Shown here one piece after another: positions 17,276 to 25,229 of a DNA stretch of 64,000 bases. The notes beneath the pieces were generated by a model. The model searched no databases. It was not told where the DNA came from and was given only the letters and a program-made list of their open reading frames with translations. Each line of letters opens with the position of its first letter. The stretch's first letter is position 1. The position numbers and the translations under genes are program-made. Source of the stretch: Coriobacteriales bacterium OH1046 (GTDB lineage: Bacteria > Actinomycetota > Coriobacteriia > Coriobacteriales > Atopobiaceae); the NCBI GenBank assembly GCA_004010535.1, contig RQYE01000005.1:248001-312000 (forward strand), read 5' to 3'.

Positions 17276-17686
17276 ATGGCAGGACGGGGCAGATACAGGA
17301 CGCGTCAGCGCGAGCTCGTCGCCTCATGCCTTGCACAGCATCCCAACAGCTACCTGACGGTAGACGAGCTGCTTTCCGCCATTTCCGAACAGGGCAACCG
17401 GATCGGGCGCACCACCGTCTACCGGGCCTTGGAGTCGATGGTCGGAGAAGGGGCCGCACTCAAGGCCGCGGTACCCGGAAGCGAGGCAAGCTACCGGATC
17501 GCCACGGAAGGGGCGGCAGGGCAGCTCGTCTGCCTGTCATGCGGACAGGTCCTCCCTCTCGACTGCCGTATGGCGAATGGGCTTGCAGGCCACATACTCG
17601 AGCACCATGGTTTCAGGATCGATCCCACGCGGACGGTCCTCTACGGATTATGCACGGCCTGCTTGGAGGCAGACCATGCCCGCTAG
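17276..17686 (+). CDS. Fur-family metalloregulator, probably Zur (zinc uptake repressor)
   Basis: 136-residue Fur-family repressor. The N-terminal winged helix includes YLTVDELLSAISEQGNRIGRTTVYRALESM. The C-terminal dimer domain has the metal-site sequence LVCLSCGQVLPLDC, a distal HHGF and a second Cys pair GLCTAC that fits a structural zinc site. The start at 17276 is chosen for the GGGAGG just upstream; an in-frame ATG at 17264 has no ribosome binding site. It is immediately followed by a zinc importer operon, so zinc is the likely co-repressor, but this is from context. Confidence 0.85.
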   Translation: MAGRGRYRTRQRELVASCLAQHPNSYLTVDELLSAISEQGNRIGRTTVYRALESMVGEGAALKAAVPGSEASYRIATEGAAGQLVCLSCGQVLPLDCRMANGLAGHILEHHGFRIDPTRTVLYGLCTACLEADHAR

Positions 17687-17999
17687 CTTCTCGAAGAGGA
17701 TCGCTGCGAGCATGGGCCGTGTCCTGGCAGCCGCGGTGGCATGCGCGCTCGCCTGCATGACGCTCGCCTCCTCCTTTGCCATCGAAGGGCTGCACGACCA
17801 CGAGTGCGCAGGCGAGGGCTGCACCACCTGCATCGTCCTCCGCGCTGCGCGGACCGCGCTCTCCTCCGTAGCGATTCAGGCTGCAGCGCAGCCTGGCAGA
17901 CCCGCTCCCCTGCGTACGGGCACCGGCCTGCTGCCCGCATGGGCGCTCATCTTAACTGCGGAGACGCCGGTCAGCCAAGGCGTGAGACTCCTCATCTGA
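17676..17999 (+). CDS. Small membrane-associated His/Cys protein in zinc operon
   Basis: 107-residue protein whose start overlaps the end of the zur-like gene by 11 bases, with GGAGG at 7 bases. An N-terminal hydrophobic segment (LAAAVACALACMTLASSFA) acts as a signal or anchor. It is followed by GLHDHECAGEGCTTC, a compact His-x-His-x-Cys-x4-Cys-x2-Cys metal motif outside the membrane, and then a second mildly hydrophobic stretch. Small HxHxC proteins recur beside zinc importers in anaerobes, so a zinc-capturing or sensing accessory is plausible. The family is not one I can name. Confidence 0.6.
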   Translation: MPASFSKRIAASMGRVLAAAVACALACMTLASSFAIEGLHDHECAGEGCTTCIVLRAARTALSSVAIQAAAQPGRPAPLRTGTGLLPAWALILTAETPVSQGVRLLI

Positions 18000-18094
18000 T
18001 GGGATTGCGGCGCAAGCCCCGAGATGGCATGCGCCGTCTCCGCCTCACAGGAATCCCTACGGCCCGTCCACGGGCCATCGAGGAGTACACAGCA

Positions 18095-19177
18095 ATGAAC
18101 GAGAAACTGTCAGCCGCCATGGCGGCATGCGCCCTGTGCCTGGGCATGCTCGCAGGATGCGCGCCATCCGGAGAGGCCGCGGCCCCCGGCACCGGAACCG
18201 CAGCCGATGAGAAAATCGAGATCGTATGCACGACCTTCCCCGCCTACGATTGGGCGCGGCAGGTGGTCGGCGACCAAAGCGACCGTTACGAGATCAGCTA
18301 CCTCATGGGCAGCGGCACCGATCTGCATAGCTACCAGCCCACCGTCGAGGATATCGCGAGAATATCCCAGTGCGACCTGTTCGTCTATGCCGGCGGCGAA
18401 TCCGACGGATGGGTGGAGGATGTCCTCGCCGGAGCGGAGAATCCCGCTCTCCGAACGGTCAACATGCTGGAATCCATAGGCGGCGCCGCCGTCGAGGAGG
18501 AGCTGGCCGAGGGCATGCAGGCCGGGGGACACGACCATGACCATGACCATGACCATGGCGATGCAGACGAGCACGAGCACGATCATGACCATGACCACGG
18601 CGATGCGGACGAGCACGGACATGGGCACGAGGAGGGACCCGAGTACGATGAGCACGTGTGGCTCTCGCTCAGGAATGCGCAGGTCCTCGTGCAGGCGATC
18701 GCCGATGAGCTCGCAGTGATCGATCCCGCGCAGGCCGCATCCTACGCCGCCCATGCCGATGCGTACAACGCCGAGCTTGCAGAGCTCGATGCACGCTACA
18801 CCGCTGCGGTCGGTGCCGCCGCGAACGATACCGTGGTCTTCGCCGACCGCTTCCCCTTCCGCTATCTCGTCGAGGATTACGGCCTGACATACTACGCCGC
18901 GTTCATCGGCTGCAGCGCCGAGACGGAGGCGAGCTTCGAGACGGTGGCCTTCCTCGCGCAGAAACTCGACGAGCTCGGCTTGGATTGCGTGCTGGTCATC
19001 GAGAACTCGGACCAAGGGATCGCCCGCACCGTGATAGCGAGCACCCAGGCGAAAGACCAGCAGGTCCTCGTGATGGATTCGCTGCAGTCCGCAACGTCCT
19101 CCGATGTGGAGGGCGGGAAGACCTATCTGGGAGCCATGGAGGATAATCTGGGCGTCCTGACGACGGCGCTGGGGTAG
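18095..19177 (+). CDS. znuA: Zinc ABC transporter substrate-binding lipoprotein
   Basis: 360-residue cluster A-I metal-binding protein. The signal peptide ends in the lipobox LGMLAGC, so it is anchored on the outer face of the membrane. Metal ligands of the family are visible in GSGTDLHSYQP (His), DEHVWLS (His), and the later acidic/His positions. Between them is a long His/Asp-rich loop (about residues 148-185: repeated HDHDHDHGDADEH) typical of zinc rather than manganese carriers. The ATG at 18095 follows AGGAG at 9 bases. A hairpin GGCCCG-TCCA-CGGGCC (18061-18076) precedes the ribosome binding site. Confidence 0.92.
   Translation: MNEKLSAAMAACALCLGMLAGCAPSGEAAAPGTGTAADEKIEIVCTTFPAYDWARQVVGDQSDRYEISYLMGSGTDLHSYQPTVEDIARISQCDLFVYAGGESDGWVEDVLAGAENPALRTVNMLESIGGAAVEEELAEGMQAGGHDHDHDHDHGDADEHEHDHDHDHGDADEHGHGHEEGPEYDEHVWLSLRNAQVLVQAIADELAVIDPAQAASYAAHADAYNAELAELDARYTAAVGAAANDTVVFADRFPFRYLVEDYGLTYYAAFIGCSAETEASFETVAFLAQKLDELGLDCVLVIENSDQGIARTVIASTQAKDQQVLVMDSLQSATSSDVEGGKTYLGAMEDNLGVLTTALG
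18542..18616 (+). repeat. Two 33-bp tandem-type repeats inside znuA encoding the His-rich loop
   Basis: Units 18542-18574 and 18584-18616 differ at two of 33 positions and are separated by nine bases that continue the His/Glu pattern. The near identity at DNA level, including third positions, points to recent duplication. Confidence 0.8.
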
Positions 19178-19189
19178 GAGGCAGGACCC

Positions 19190-19873
19190 ATGGCATACCT
19201 CTTCTGCTCCGATCTCTGCGTCGGCTATGCCGGCAAGCCCGTCGTCGAGGGGATCTCGTTCGCCGTCGGCGCAGGGGAGATGCTCTGCATCGTCGGAGAG
19301 AACGGCTCGGGCAAATCGACGCTGCTGAAGACCCTGCTGGGCCTGATCCCTCCCCTCTCGGGAAGGTTGGGCTTCGGCGGCGGCATGGGAGCACAAGAGG
19401 TGGGCTACCTGCCCCAAGGCGATAAGGCGCAGCGCGACTTCCCGGCTTCGGTATGGGAGGTCGCGCTGTCGGGACGCGTCAGCCGCCTGGGGTCGAGGCC
19501 GTTCTTCTCGAAAGCGGACCGCGCGGCAGCCGAGGGCGCGCTTGCCCGCGTGGGCGCGCTGCCGCTGAGGGACGAGGCGTTCGCAACGCTCTCGGGCGGC
19601 CAGCAGCAACGTGTCTTCCTCGCGCGAGCCCTCGCGTCCGAGCCGCGCCTTCTGGCACTCGACGAGCCGACCACCGGTTTGGATCCGGAGTCGTCGGAAA
19701 CGCTTTACCGCGAGATCGACGGCCTGCTTACGGAGGGAGTCGGCGTGATAGCCGTAACCCACGATATCGCCGGGGCGCTGCCGCATGCAACGCAGGTCCT
19801 CTTGCTGGCAGACGGGAGGGCGTCGTTCGTGGGAGGATACGCGCACGGCACCGGGAACGGAGGAGCGCGATGA
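19190..19873 (+). CDS. znuC: Zinc ABC transporter ATP-binding protein
   Basis: 227-residue single-domain ATPase. Walker A is GENGSGKST, the Q-loop is VGYLPQ, the signature is LSGGQQQRVFLARAL, Walker B is LLALDEPTTGLD and the switch His is in VTHD. It energises zinc uptake through ZnuB. It starts 12 bases after znuA with AGGAGG upstream, and its TGA overlaps the znuB ATG (ATGA), indicating coupled translation. Confidence 0.92.
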   Translation: MAYLFCSDLCVGYAGKPVVEGISFAVGAGEMLCIVGENGSGKSTLLKTLLGLIPPLSGRLGFGGGMGAQEVGYLPQGDKAQRDFPASVWEVALSGRVSRLGSRPFFSKADRAAAEGALARVGALPLRDEAFATLSGGQQQRVFLARALASEPRLLALDEPTTGLDPESSETLYREIDGLLTEGVGVIAVTHDIAGALPHATQVLLLADGRASFVGGYAHGTGNGGAR

Positions 19874-20730
19874 CGGCCCTCGAGCAGCTTTCCCTGTATC
19901 TGGCCTATCCCTTCGTCGTCAATGCGCTGCTCGTGGGAGCGCTCGTGGCCCTGTGCTCGTCCCTGCTCGGCACGACGCTTGTCATGAAGCGTCTATCCTA
20001 TATCGGCGACGGCCTCTCGCACGTTGCATTCGGAGCCTATGCGGTCGCAGCCGTAGCGGGCATCACGCGCGACCTGCTCGTGATCGCCCCCGTCACCGTC
20101 ATCGCGGCCGTCCTCCTCCTGAGACGCGGGCAATCGTCCAAGGTCAAGGGCGACGCTGCCATCGCGATGATGTCGGTCGCCGCCCTTGCCGCAGGCTACC
20201 TGCTGATGAACGTGTTCGGTGCACGCTCGAACATCTCGGGCGACGTGTGCACCACCCTGTTCGGCTCGACGTCCATCCTCACGCTCACGGTCTTCGACGT
20301 GGCTCTCTGCGCCGTGCTGTCGGTCGCCGTCGTGGGCGGATTCGCGCTGCTCTACAACCGCATATTCGCCGTGACGTTCGACGAGGGCTTCGCACGCGCC
20401 AGCGGACTGCCCGTCGACCGCTGCAACCTCATCGTCGCCGCCATGATCGCCTTGGTCATCGTAGTCGGGATGAGCCTCGTGGGAGCGCTTCTCCTTTCGG
20501 CGCTCGTGGTGTTCCCCGCACTCGCCGCCATGCGCGTGTGCCGCACGTTCAAGGGGGTCACCATACTCGCCGGCATCATAGGCGTCTCGTGCGCCATCGC
20601 GGGGATGGCGGTCTCTATCCTGGCCTCCACACCTGTGGGTTCGACCATCGTGCTGATGGATGCGGGCGTATTCGCCCTCCTCTGCCTCGTCGGGAAGCTG
20701 CGGGGACGGGTCCTCAAAGACGGGCGATGA
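19870..20730 (+). CDS. znuB: Zinc ABC transporter permease
   Basis: 286-residue ABC-3 family permease with about eight transmembrane segments. MKRLSYIGDGLSHVAFGAYAVA near the N-terminus is the family's signature for zinc/manganese permeases, and DEGFARASGLPVDRCNL is the loop contacting the ATPase. The ATG overlaps the znuC stop. Its last 17 bases overlap the convergent methyltransferase gene on the minus strand. Confidence 0.92.
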   Translation: MTALEQLSLYLAYPFVVNALLVGALVALCSSLLGTTLVMKRLSYIGDGLSHVAFGAYAVAAVAGITRDLLVIAPVTVIAAVLLLRRGQSSKVKGDAAIAMMSVAALAAGYLLMNVFGARSNISGDVCTTLFGSTSILTLTVFDVALCAVLSVAVVGGFALLYNRIFAVTFDEGFARASGLPVDRCNLIVAAMIALVIVVGMSLVGALLLSALVVFPALAAMRVCRTFKGVTILAGIIGVSCAIAGMAVSILASTPVGSTIVLMDAGVFALLCLVGKLRGRVLKDGR

Positions 20731-21502
20731 ACAGGTAGTTCTCATCGTCAGAGAAATCCGCATCGGTGCACTCGGCCATCTCGACCTGCGGGAACTGCCG
20801 CTCGAGCGCCTCGCCAACCTCCTGAAGGCGTCGATACCCAGATGGAGGGCACACCGTATTCACCAGATAGAGCCCGTCCGCACGCAGATGCGCCTTCACG
20901 AGCGCCATGCCCTCGTCGGAGAGGAGTGCGCGCACGGCTTCGCCCGAAGCGAAGAGATCGTTGATGATGACGTCGTAGGACTTCCCGCACGCCACCAGGT
21001 AGTCGAGCGCATCTCCGATGTGGATGGAGAGCCGATCGCCCGCACGGGCCTCGAGCTCATCCAGATAGAACCAGCGCCGCGCCAGCTCGACGATGGCGGG
21101 ATCGATCTCGATCACATCCATGCGCATATCCTCATGCGCGGCGAGCGCGTGCTTGGGATAGGCGCATGCTCCCCCGCCCAACATCAGCACGTCATGCGCG
21201 GCGCCCTTCGCCATCACGGCGCGCTCGAAAGCACGGTGATATTCGAACGGCAGCTCGAAGCGCTTATCGCCGAGGTAGGTCCCCGATTGGACGGAGCGCC
21301 CCACCGCAAGCATGCGCACGGAATCACCCGCCCCGTCTTCCACGGTGAAGACGGATGCATGCCCGAACAACGTGTTGGGGCGGATGTGGAGATCGGCTTT
21401 GCGGAGCAGCAGGACAACGGCGGCCGCAGCTGCGCCGATAAGCGCGACAGTTGCCACGGCAGCGCCCTTGATCAGATGCTTCTCGGCATTCTGCCCGCCC
21501 AC
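20714..21502 (-). CDS. Spermidine-synthase-like methyltransferase-fold protein, membrane-anchored
   Basis: 262-residue protein with an N-terminal transmembrane helix (GAAVATVALIGAAAAAVVLLL) and a Rossmann domain of the spermidine synthase/SAM type: VLMLGGGACAYPKHAL (nucleotide loop), MDVIEIDPAIVELARRWF and IHIGDALDYL, then YDVIINDLFASG. A polyamine-synthase active-site Asp pair is not clearly complete, so the reaction is unknown; such fused or anchored homologues are common and uncharacterised. The start is GTG with GGGGAAGGAAG upstream. It is convergent with znuB and shares 17 bases with it. Confidence 0.75.
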   Translation of the reverse strand: MGGQNAEKHLIKGAAVATVALIGAAAAAVVLLLRKADLHIRPNTLFGHASVFTVEDGAGDSVRMLAVGRSVQSGTYLGDKRFELPFEYHRAFERAVMAKGAAHDVLMLGGGACAYPKHALAAHEDMRMDVIEIDPAIVELARRWFYLDELEARAGDRLSIHIGDALDYLVACGKSYDVIINDLFASGEAVRALLSDEGMALVKAHLRADGLYLVNTVCPPSGYRRLQEVGEALERQFPQVEMAECTDADFSDDENYLFIARL

Positions 21503-21632
21503 GCGCGCTTCCTTCCCCTATCCCGCCGAACTTCTTCGGATTATGCGTATTGCCGCTGAAAGATGCATGCGATCCGACCCTCAACGGCTACAATCATATC
21601 GTTGGTTATCACAGACAGAAAGGATGAGTCAT

Positions 21633-22409
21633 ATGGATCGCAATTACTTCAACCTCGAGGGGCAGGTCGCACTCGTCACCGGCTGCTCCGGCGGCCTCGG
21701 CGTCCAGATGGCCAAGGCCCTGGCTTCCCAGGGCGCCAACATCGTCGCCGTTGCCCGCCGCAAGGACAAGCTCGAGGCCGTCTGCGCCGAGATCGTCGAG
21801 GAGTTCGGCGTGAAGGCCCTCCCCGTCCAGTGCGATATCACCTCGACCGAGGCCGTCGAGGCTGCCGTGGATGCAGCGCTCGCCGAGTTCGGCCGCATCG
21901 ATATCCTCATCAACAACGCCGGCACCGGTGCCATCGCCCCCGCCGAGGACATCACCGACGAGCAGTTCGGCAACGAGATGGAGATCGACCTCTTCGGCTC
22001 CTTCCGCGTGGCCCGCTCCTGCGCCAAGAAGGCCATGATCCCTGCCAAGTACGGCCGCATCATCAACATCGCCTCCATGTACGGCCTCGTGGGCAACATG
22101 GTCGCCGGCTCCAGCCCCTACCATGCGGCCAAGGGCGGCGTCGTGAACCTGACCCGTGCGCTCGCAGCCGAGTGGGGCAAATACAACATCACCGTCAACT
22201 CCATCTGCCCGGGCTACTTCTACACCGACCTCACCGTCGACACCCTCAACAGCGACTTCTTCCAGGAGCACGCCAAGCGCACCATCCCCGAGGGCCGCTA
22301 CGGCAACGAGGGCGAGCTCGACGGCCTCGCCATCCTGCTCTCCTCCCCCGCCTGCAGCTACCTCACCGGCCAGAACATCGCCGTCGACGGCGGCTACACC
22401 TGCATCTGA
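21633..22409 (+). CDS. Short-chain dehydrogenase/reductase (SDR)
   Basis: 258-residue classical SDR. It has the dinucleotide loop TGCSGGLGVQMAK, NNAG, the catalytic Ser in NIASMYG, Tyr and Lys in YHAAKGG, and the C-terminal PGYFYTDL and VDGGYTC. It resembles gluconate 5-dehydrogenase or 3-oxoacyl-ACP reductase types; an Arg pair after strand 2 (VARRKDK) suggests NADP preference. The start at 21633 has AAAGGA at 9 bases; an in-frame ATG at 21624 directly abuts the ribosome binding site. It is a single-gene unit ending at a strong terminator. Gut Coriobacteriia have many SDRs, including hydroxysteroid dehydrogenases, so substrate cannot be named. Confidence 0.85.
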   Translation: MDRNYFNLEGQVALVTGCSGGLGVQMAKALASQGANIVAVARRKDKLEAVCAEIVEEFGVKALPVQCDITSTEAVEAAVDAALAEFGRIDILINNAGTGAIAPAEDITDEQFGNEMEIDLFGSFRVARSCAKKAMIPAKYGRIINIASMYGLVGNMVAGSSPYHAAKGGVVNLTRALAAEWGKYNITVNSICPGYFYTDLTVDTLNSDFFQEHAKRTIPEGRYGNEGELDGLAILLSSPACSYLTGQNIAVDGGYTCI

Positions 22410-22432
22410 TCCAGTGGCACGACTGCACGAGC

Positions 22433-22464
22433 AAAACGGGCCCCGCATATGCGGGGCCCGTTTT
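22433..22464 (+). terminator. Perfect palindromic terminator
   Basis: CGGGCCCCGCAT (22437-22448) pairs with ATGCGGGGCCCG (22449-22460), flanked by AAAA (22433-22436) and TTTT (22461-22464). It lies 24 bases after the SDR stop and can work in either direction. Confidence 0.9.
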
Positions 22465-22575
22465 CTGTCCACGTTTTCCTGTAGACAGTTCCCCGATCGC
22501 ATCGCCTGCGCTTATTTTTTGCGCACCACCCTGGCGCTATAATTTTCCCAACATCCCTTAAGGAAAGGACCCGTC

Positions 22576-23097
22576 ATGGGCTTCATCGAGGTAGACCCGC
22601 GTAAATTTGATGAGAGCATCTTCGATCTGCTCGACCGTTCCTGGGGCCTCGCTATGGCCGGCACAGCGCCCGAGCATTGCAATGCCATGACCATCGGCTG
22701 GGGGCAGATCGGCATGTTCTGGGGCAGGCCCGCATCCACCGTATTCATCCGGGAATCGCGTTTCACCAAGGAATTCATCGATGCGTGCGACACGTTCTCG
22801 GTGGCGTTCCTGCCTCCCGAATTGCACGGCAAGCACAAGGTGTTCGGCACCATGAGCGGTCGCGATGTCGACAAGACCGAGCTCACCGGCCTCACGCCCA
22901 TCATGATCGATGGCACGCCCCTCTACGAGGAGTCGATGCTGGTGTTCCTCTGCCGCAAAGCCTATGTGGACACGGTCGACCACAAGAACTTCGTGGATGA
23001 GACCGCCTATCGGCGCTACTACGATCGCGGGGCCGATCGCGACGATTGGCACAGCATGTACATCGCCTACGTGGAGAAGATCCTGCGCAAGGAATAA
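22576..23097 (+). CDS. Flavin reductase-like FMN-binding protein
   Basis: 173-residue protein of the flavin reductase/flavoredoxin fold (split-barrel FMN-binding). Family marks are the N-terminal AMTIGWGQIGMFWGRP (N-x-M-T-I-x-W-x-x-x-G-x-x-W) and FIRESRFTKEFIDACDTFSVAFL. Such proteins bind FMN and pass electrons to partner enzymes, rubredoxin or low-potential acceptors in anaerobes. The ATG follows AAGGAAAGGA. It is monocistronic between the SDR terminator and galE. Confidence 0.85.
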   Translation: MGFIEVDPRKFDESIFDLLDRSWGLAMAGTAPEHCNAMTIGWGQIGMFWGRPASTVFIRESRFTKEFIDACDTFSVAFLPPELHGKHKVFGTMSGRDVDKTELTGLTPIMIDGTPLYEESMLVFLCRKAYVDTVDHKNFVDETAYRRYYDRGADRDDWHSMYIAYVEKILRKE

Positions 23098-23151
23098 CGC
23101 AGAGGCGCGCTGGTATACTCTTGCGCGAAGCCATCGATCGAAAGGACAGCC

Positions 23152-24207
23152 ATGTCGCTTGAGAAGACACCCGCCGAAACCTGCGTGCTCGTGACCGGAG
23201 GCGCCGGCTTCATCGGCAGCCATACCGTTGTCGAGCTGCTCGAGGGCGGATACCAGGTCGTCATCGTCGACGACCTCTCCAATGCCAGCGAGAAGGTCCT
23301 AGGCCGGATCGCCCAGATCGTCGGGGCGGAGGCGGCCGAGCGTCTCTCGTTCATCCGCGCCGATGTGGCGGACCGCGATGCCCTCGAGACCGTCTTCGAG
23401 ACCTTCGCAATAGACCGCGTGATCCACTTCGCCGGTTTCAAAGCTGTCGGGGAGAGCGTGTCGAAGCCCATCGAGTACTACTCCAACAACCTCGGCAACA
23501 CGCTCGTGCTCGTCGACGTCATGCGCGCATACGGCTGCAAGGACATCGTCTTCTCGAGCTCGGCCACCGTCTACGGCGATCCCGACGCCCTGCCCCTCAC
23601 CGAGCTGTCGCCTAAGAAGATGGCCACCAACCCCTACGGCTGGACGAAATGGATGATCGAGCAGATCCTCTCCGACCTCGTCGTAGCCGACCCGGCATGG
23701 AACGTCGTCCTGCTACGCTACTTCAACCCCATCGGCGCGCACGGGAGCGGCCTCATCGGCGAGGATCCCAAGGGCATCCCCAACAACCTTTTGCCCTACG
23801 TGGCGCAGGTCGCTGTGGGCAAGCGCGACTGCGTGCACGTCTTCGGCAACGACTACGACACTCCCGATGGCACCGGTGTGCGCGACTACATCCACGTGGT
23901 CGATCTGGCTGCGGGCCATGTGGCGGCGCTCGCCTGGATGAACGGCCGTACCGGCTGCGAGATCTTCAACCTCGGCACGGGCACGGGCACGAGCGTGCTC
24001 GAGATCGTCAAGGCCTTCTCGGCGGCATGCGGCCGCGAGCTCCCCTACGTGATCGAGGCGCGACGCCCCGGCGACGTCACCGCCAACTGGGCCGACTGCA
24101 CCAAGGCGCACGAGCTCATGGGCTGGACCGCCAAGCGCGGCATCGCCGAGATGTGCCGCGACTCGTGGAACTGGCAATCGCATAATCCCGACGGCTACGA
24201 GGACTAG
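23152..24207 (+). CDS. galE: UDP-glucose 4-epimerase
   Basis: 351-residue extended SDR that interconverts UDP-glucose and UDP-galactose for galactose use and for cell-surface glycan precursors. It has VTGGAGFIGSHTVVELL (NAD loop), FAGFKAVGESV, catalytic Ser in FSSSATVYGD, Tyr/Lys in NPYGWTKWMIEQ, and NLGTGTGTSVLEIV near the end. The length is slightly above the usual 340. The ATG follows GAAAGGA. The next gene begins 1 base after its stop, so the two are likely cotranscribed. Confidence 0.95.
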   Translation: MSLEKTPAETCVLVTGGAGFIGSHTVVELLEGGYQVVIVDDLSNASEKVLGRIAQIVGAEAAERLSFIRADVADRDALETVFETFAIDRVIHFAGFKAVGESVSKPIEYYSNNLGNTLVLVDVMRAYGCKDIVFSSSATVYGDPDALPLTELSPKKMATNPYGWTKWMIEQILSDLVVADPAWNVVLLRYFNPIGAHGSGLIGEDPKGIPNNLLPYVAQVAVGKRDCVHVFGNDYDTPDGTGVRDYIHVVDLAAGHVAALAWMNGRTGCEIFNLGTGTGTSVLEIVKAFSAACGRELPYVIEARRPGDVTANWADCTKAHELMGWTAKRGIAEMCRDSWNWQSHNPDGYED

Positions 24208-24208
24208 C

Positions 24209-25228
24209 ATGGGCGGCAGGCAGTTCGTTTCCTATCTTGCGCAGAAGAAGCCGCTGGTAGATGCATGGCTCTCCGAGCATGCGTGGACACGGGCCGAGGA
24301 TGCCTCCGCCGACCTCGACGGCTACCTCTACGAACCGCTTGCCCGCTTCACCGCCGGTGGCGGCAAACGCGTGCGCCCGGTACTCGCCCTGCTGGGCTGC
24401 GAGGCCGTGGGTGCCGCACCGGAGCGCGCCCTGGCTGCCGGCTGCGCCATCGAGCTCTTCCAGAGCGCGGCCCTCATCCATGACGACATCGCCGACAAGA
24501 GCGAGCTGCGCCGTGGCGAGCGGTGCCTGCACCTCACGCACGGCACCGGCCTTGCCCTCAACGTGGGCGACGCCGCGCTCATCGAGGCATCCTGCGCGAT
24601 CCTCGAAGACCCGCTGCTCGATGACGGGACGCGCCTCAAGGTGCTCGACGCGTTCCTCACCATGGAACGCCGCACCATCGAGGGGCAGGCTCTCGATCTG
24701 GGCTGGGTGCGCGACAATCGCTGGGATGCCGATTACCTGGAGATGGCCACGCTCAAGACCGCCTACTATTCCTGCGCCTCCCCGTTGGCCATCGGCGCGC
24801 TCTGCGGCGGTGCCGACGAGGATCAGATCCGCGTGCTCGAGGCGTTCGGCCTCGATGCCGGCCTCGCATTCCAGCTGCAGGATGACTTGCTGAATCTCAC
24901 AGGCGACGCTGCCAAGCAGGGAAAGGACTTCATGAGCGACATCGCCGAGGGCAAGCGCACCCTCGCCGTCACGCACGCCCTCGAAGCGCTCGAGGGGGAT
25001 GCACGTACCGAGCTCATCTCGATCCTCGAGGCTGGAACGACCGATCGCGTGCTCCTCGCACGTGCCGTCGACCTGCTCGATCAAGCAGGCGCGCTCGCAT
25101 ACGTGCGCGATCTCGCGCACAGCATGGTCGCTCGCGCAGCCGATGCGCTCGCTCAGGCAGCTATCTCCTCGGATGCACGCGCAACGCTTGCGTCTATGGC
25201 AGACTATTTCGTAGAGCGGACGGGATAG
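24209..25228 (+). CDS. Polyprenyl diphosphate synthase
   Basis: 339-residue all-trans prenyl transferase that condenses isopentenyl diphosphate with allylic diphosphates. The first Asp-rich motif is LIHDDIADKSELRRG, preceded by FTAGGGKRVRP. The second is FQLQDDLLNLTGD, where the usual last Asp of DDxxD is Asn. The C-terminal KRTLAVTHAL segment is also typical. The product may be a quinone side chain or a longer lipid carrier precursor; chain length cannot be read from sequence. It is sandwiched between galE and a peptidoglycan-binding protein with 1-base gaps. Confidence 0.88.
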   Translation: MGGRQFVSYLAQKKPLVDAWLSEHAWTRAEDASADLDGYLYEPLARFTAGGGKRVRPVLALLGCEAVGAAPERALAAGCAIELFQSAALIHDDIADKSELRRGERCLHLTHGTGLALNVGDAALIEASCAILEDPLLDDGTRLKVLDAFLTMERRTIEGQALDLGWVRDNRWDADYLEMATLKTAYYSCASPLAIGALCGGADEDQIRVLEAFGLDAGLAFQLQDDLLNLTGDAAKQGKDFMSDIAEGKRTLAVTHALEALEGDARTELISILEAGTTDRVLLARAVDLLDQAGALAYVRDLAHSMVARAADALAQAAISSDARATLASMADYFVERTG

Positions 25229-25229
25229 G

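Noticed and set aside
18061-18076. Hairpin GGCCCG-TCCA-CGGGCC as a terminator
   Set aside because: It is followed directly by the znuA ribosome binding site and no T tract; more likely a minor mRNA structure.
17741-18094. N-terminal extension of znuA
   Set aside because: The extension covers the small HDHEC protein in another frame; the ATG at 18095 gives a proper lipoprotein signal and has AGGAG.
18110-19846. 578-codon minus-strand frame across znuA and znuC
   Set aside because: Antisense shadow; both plus-strand genes show full family motifs.
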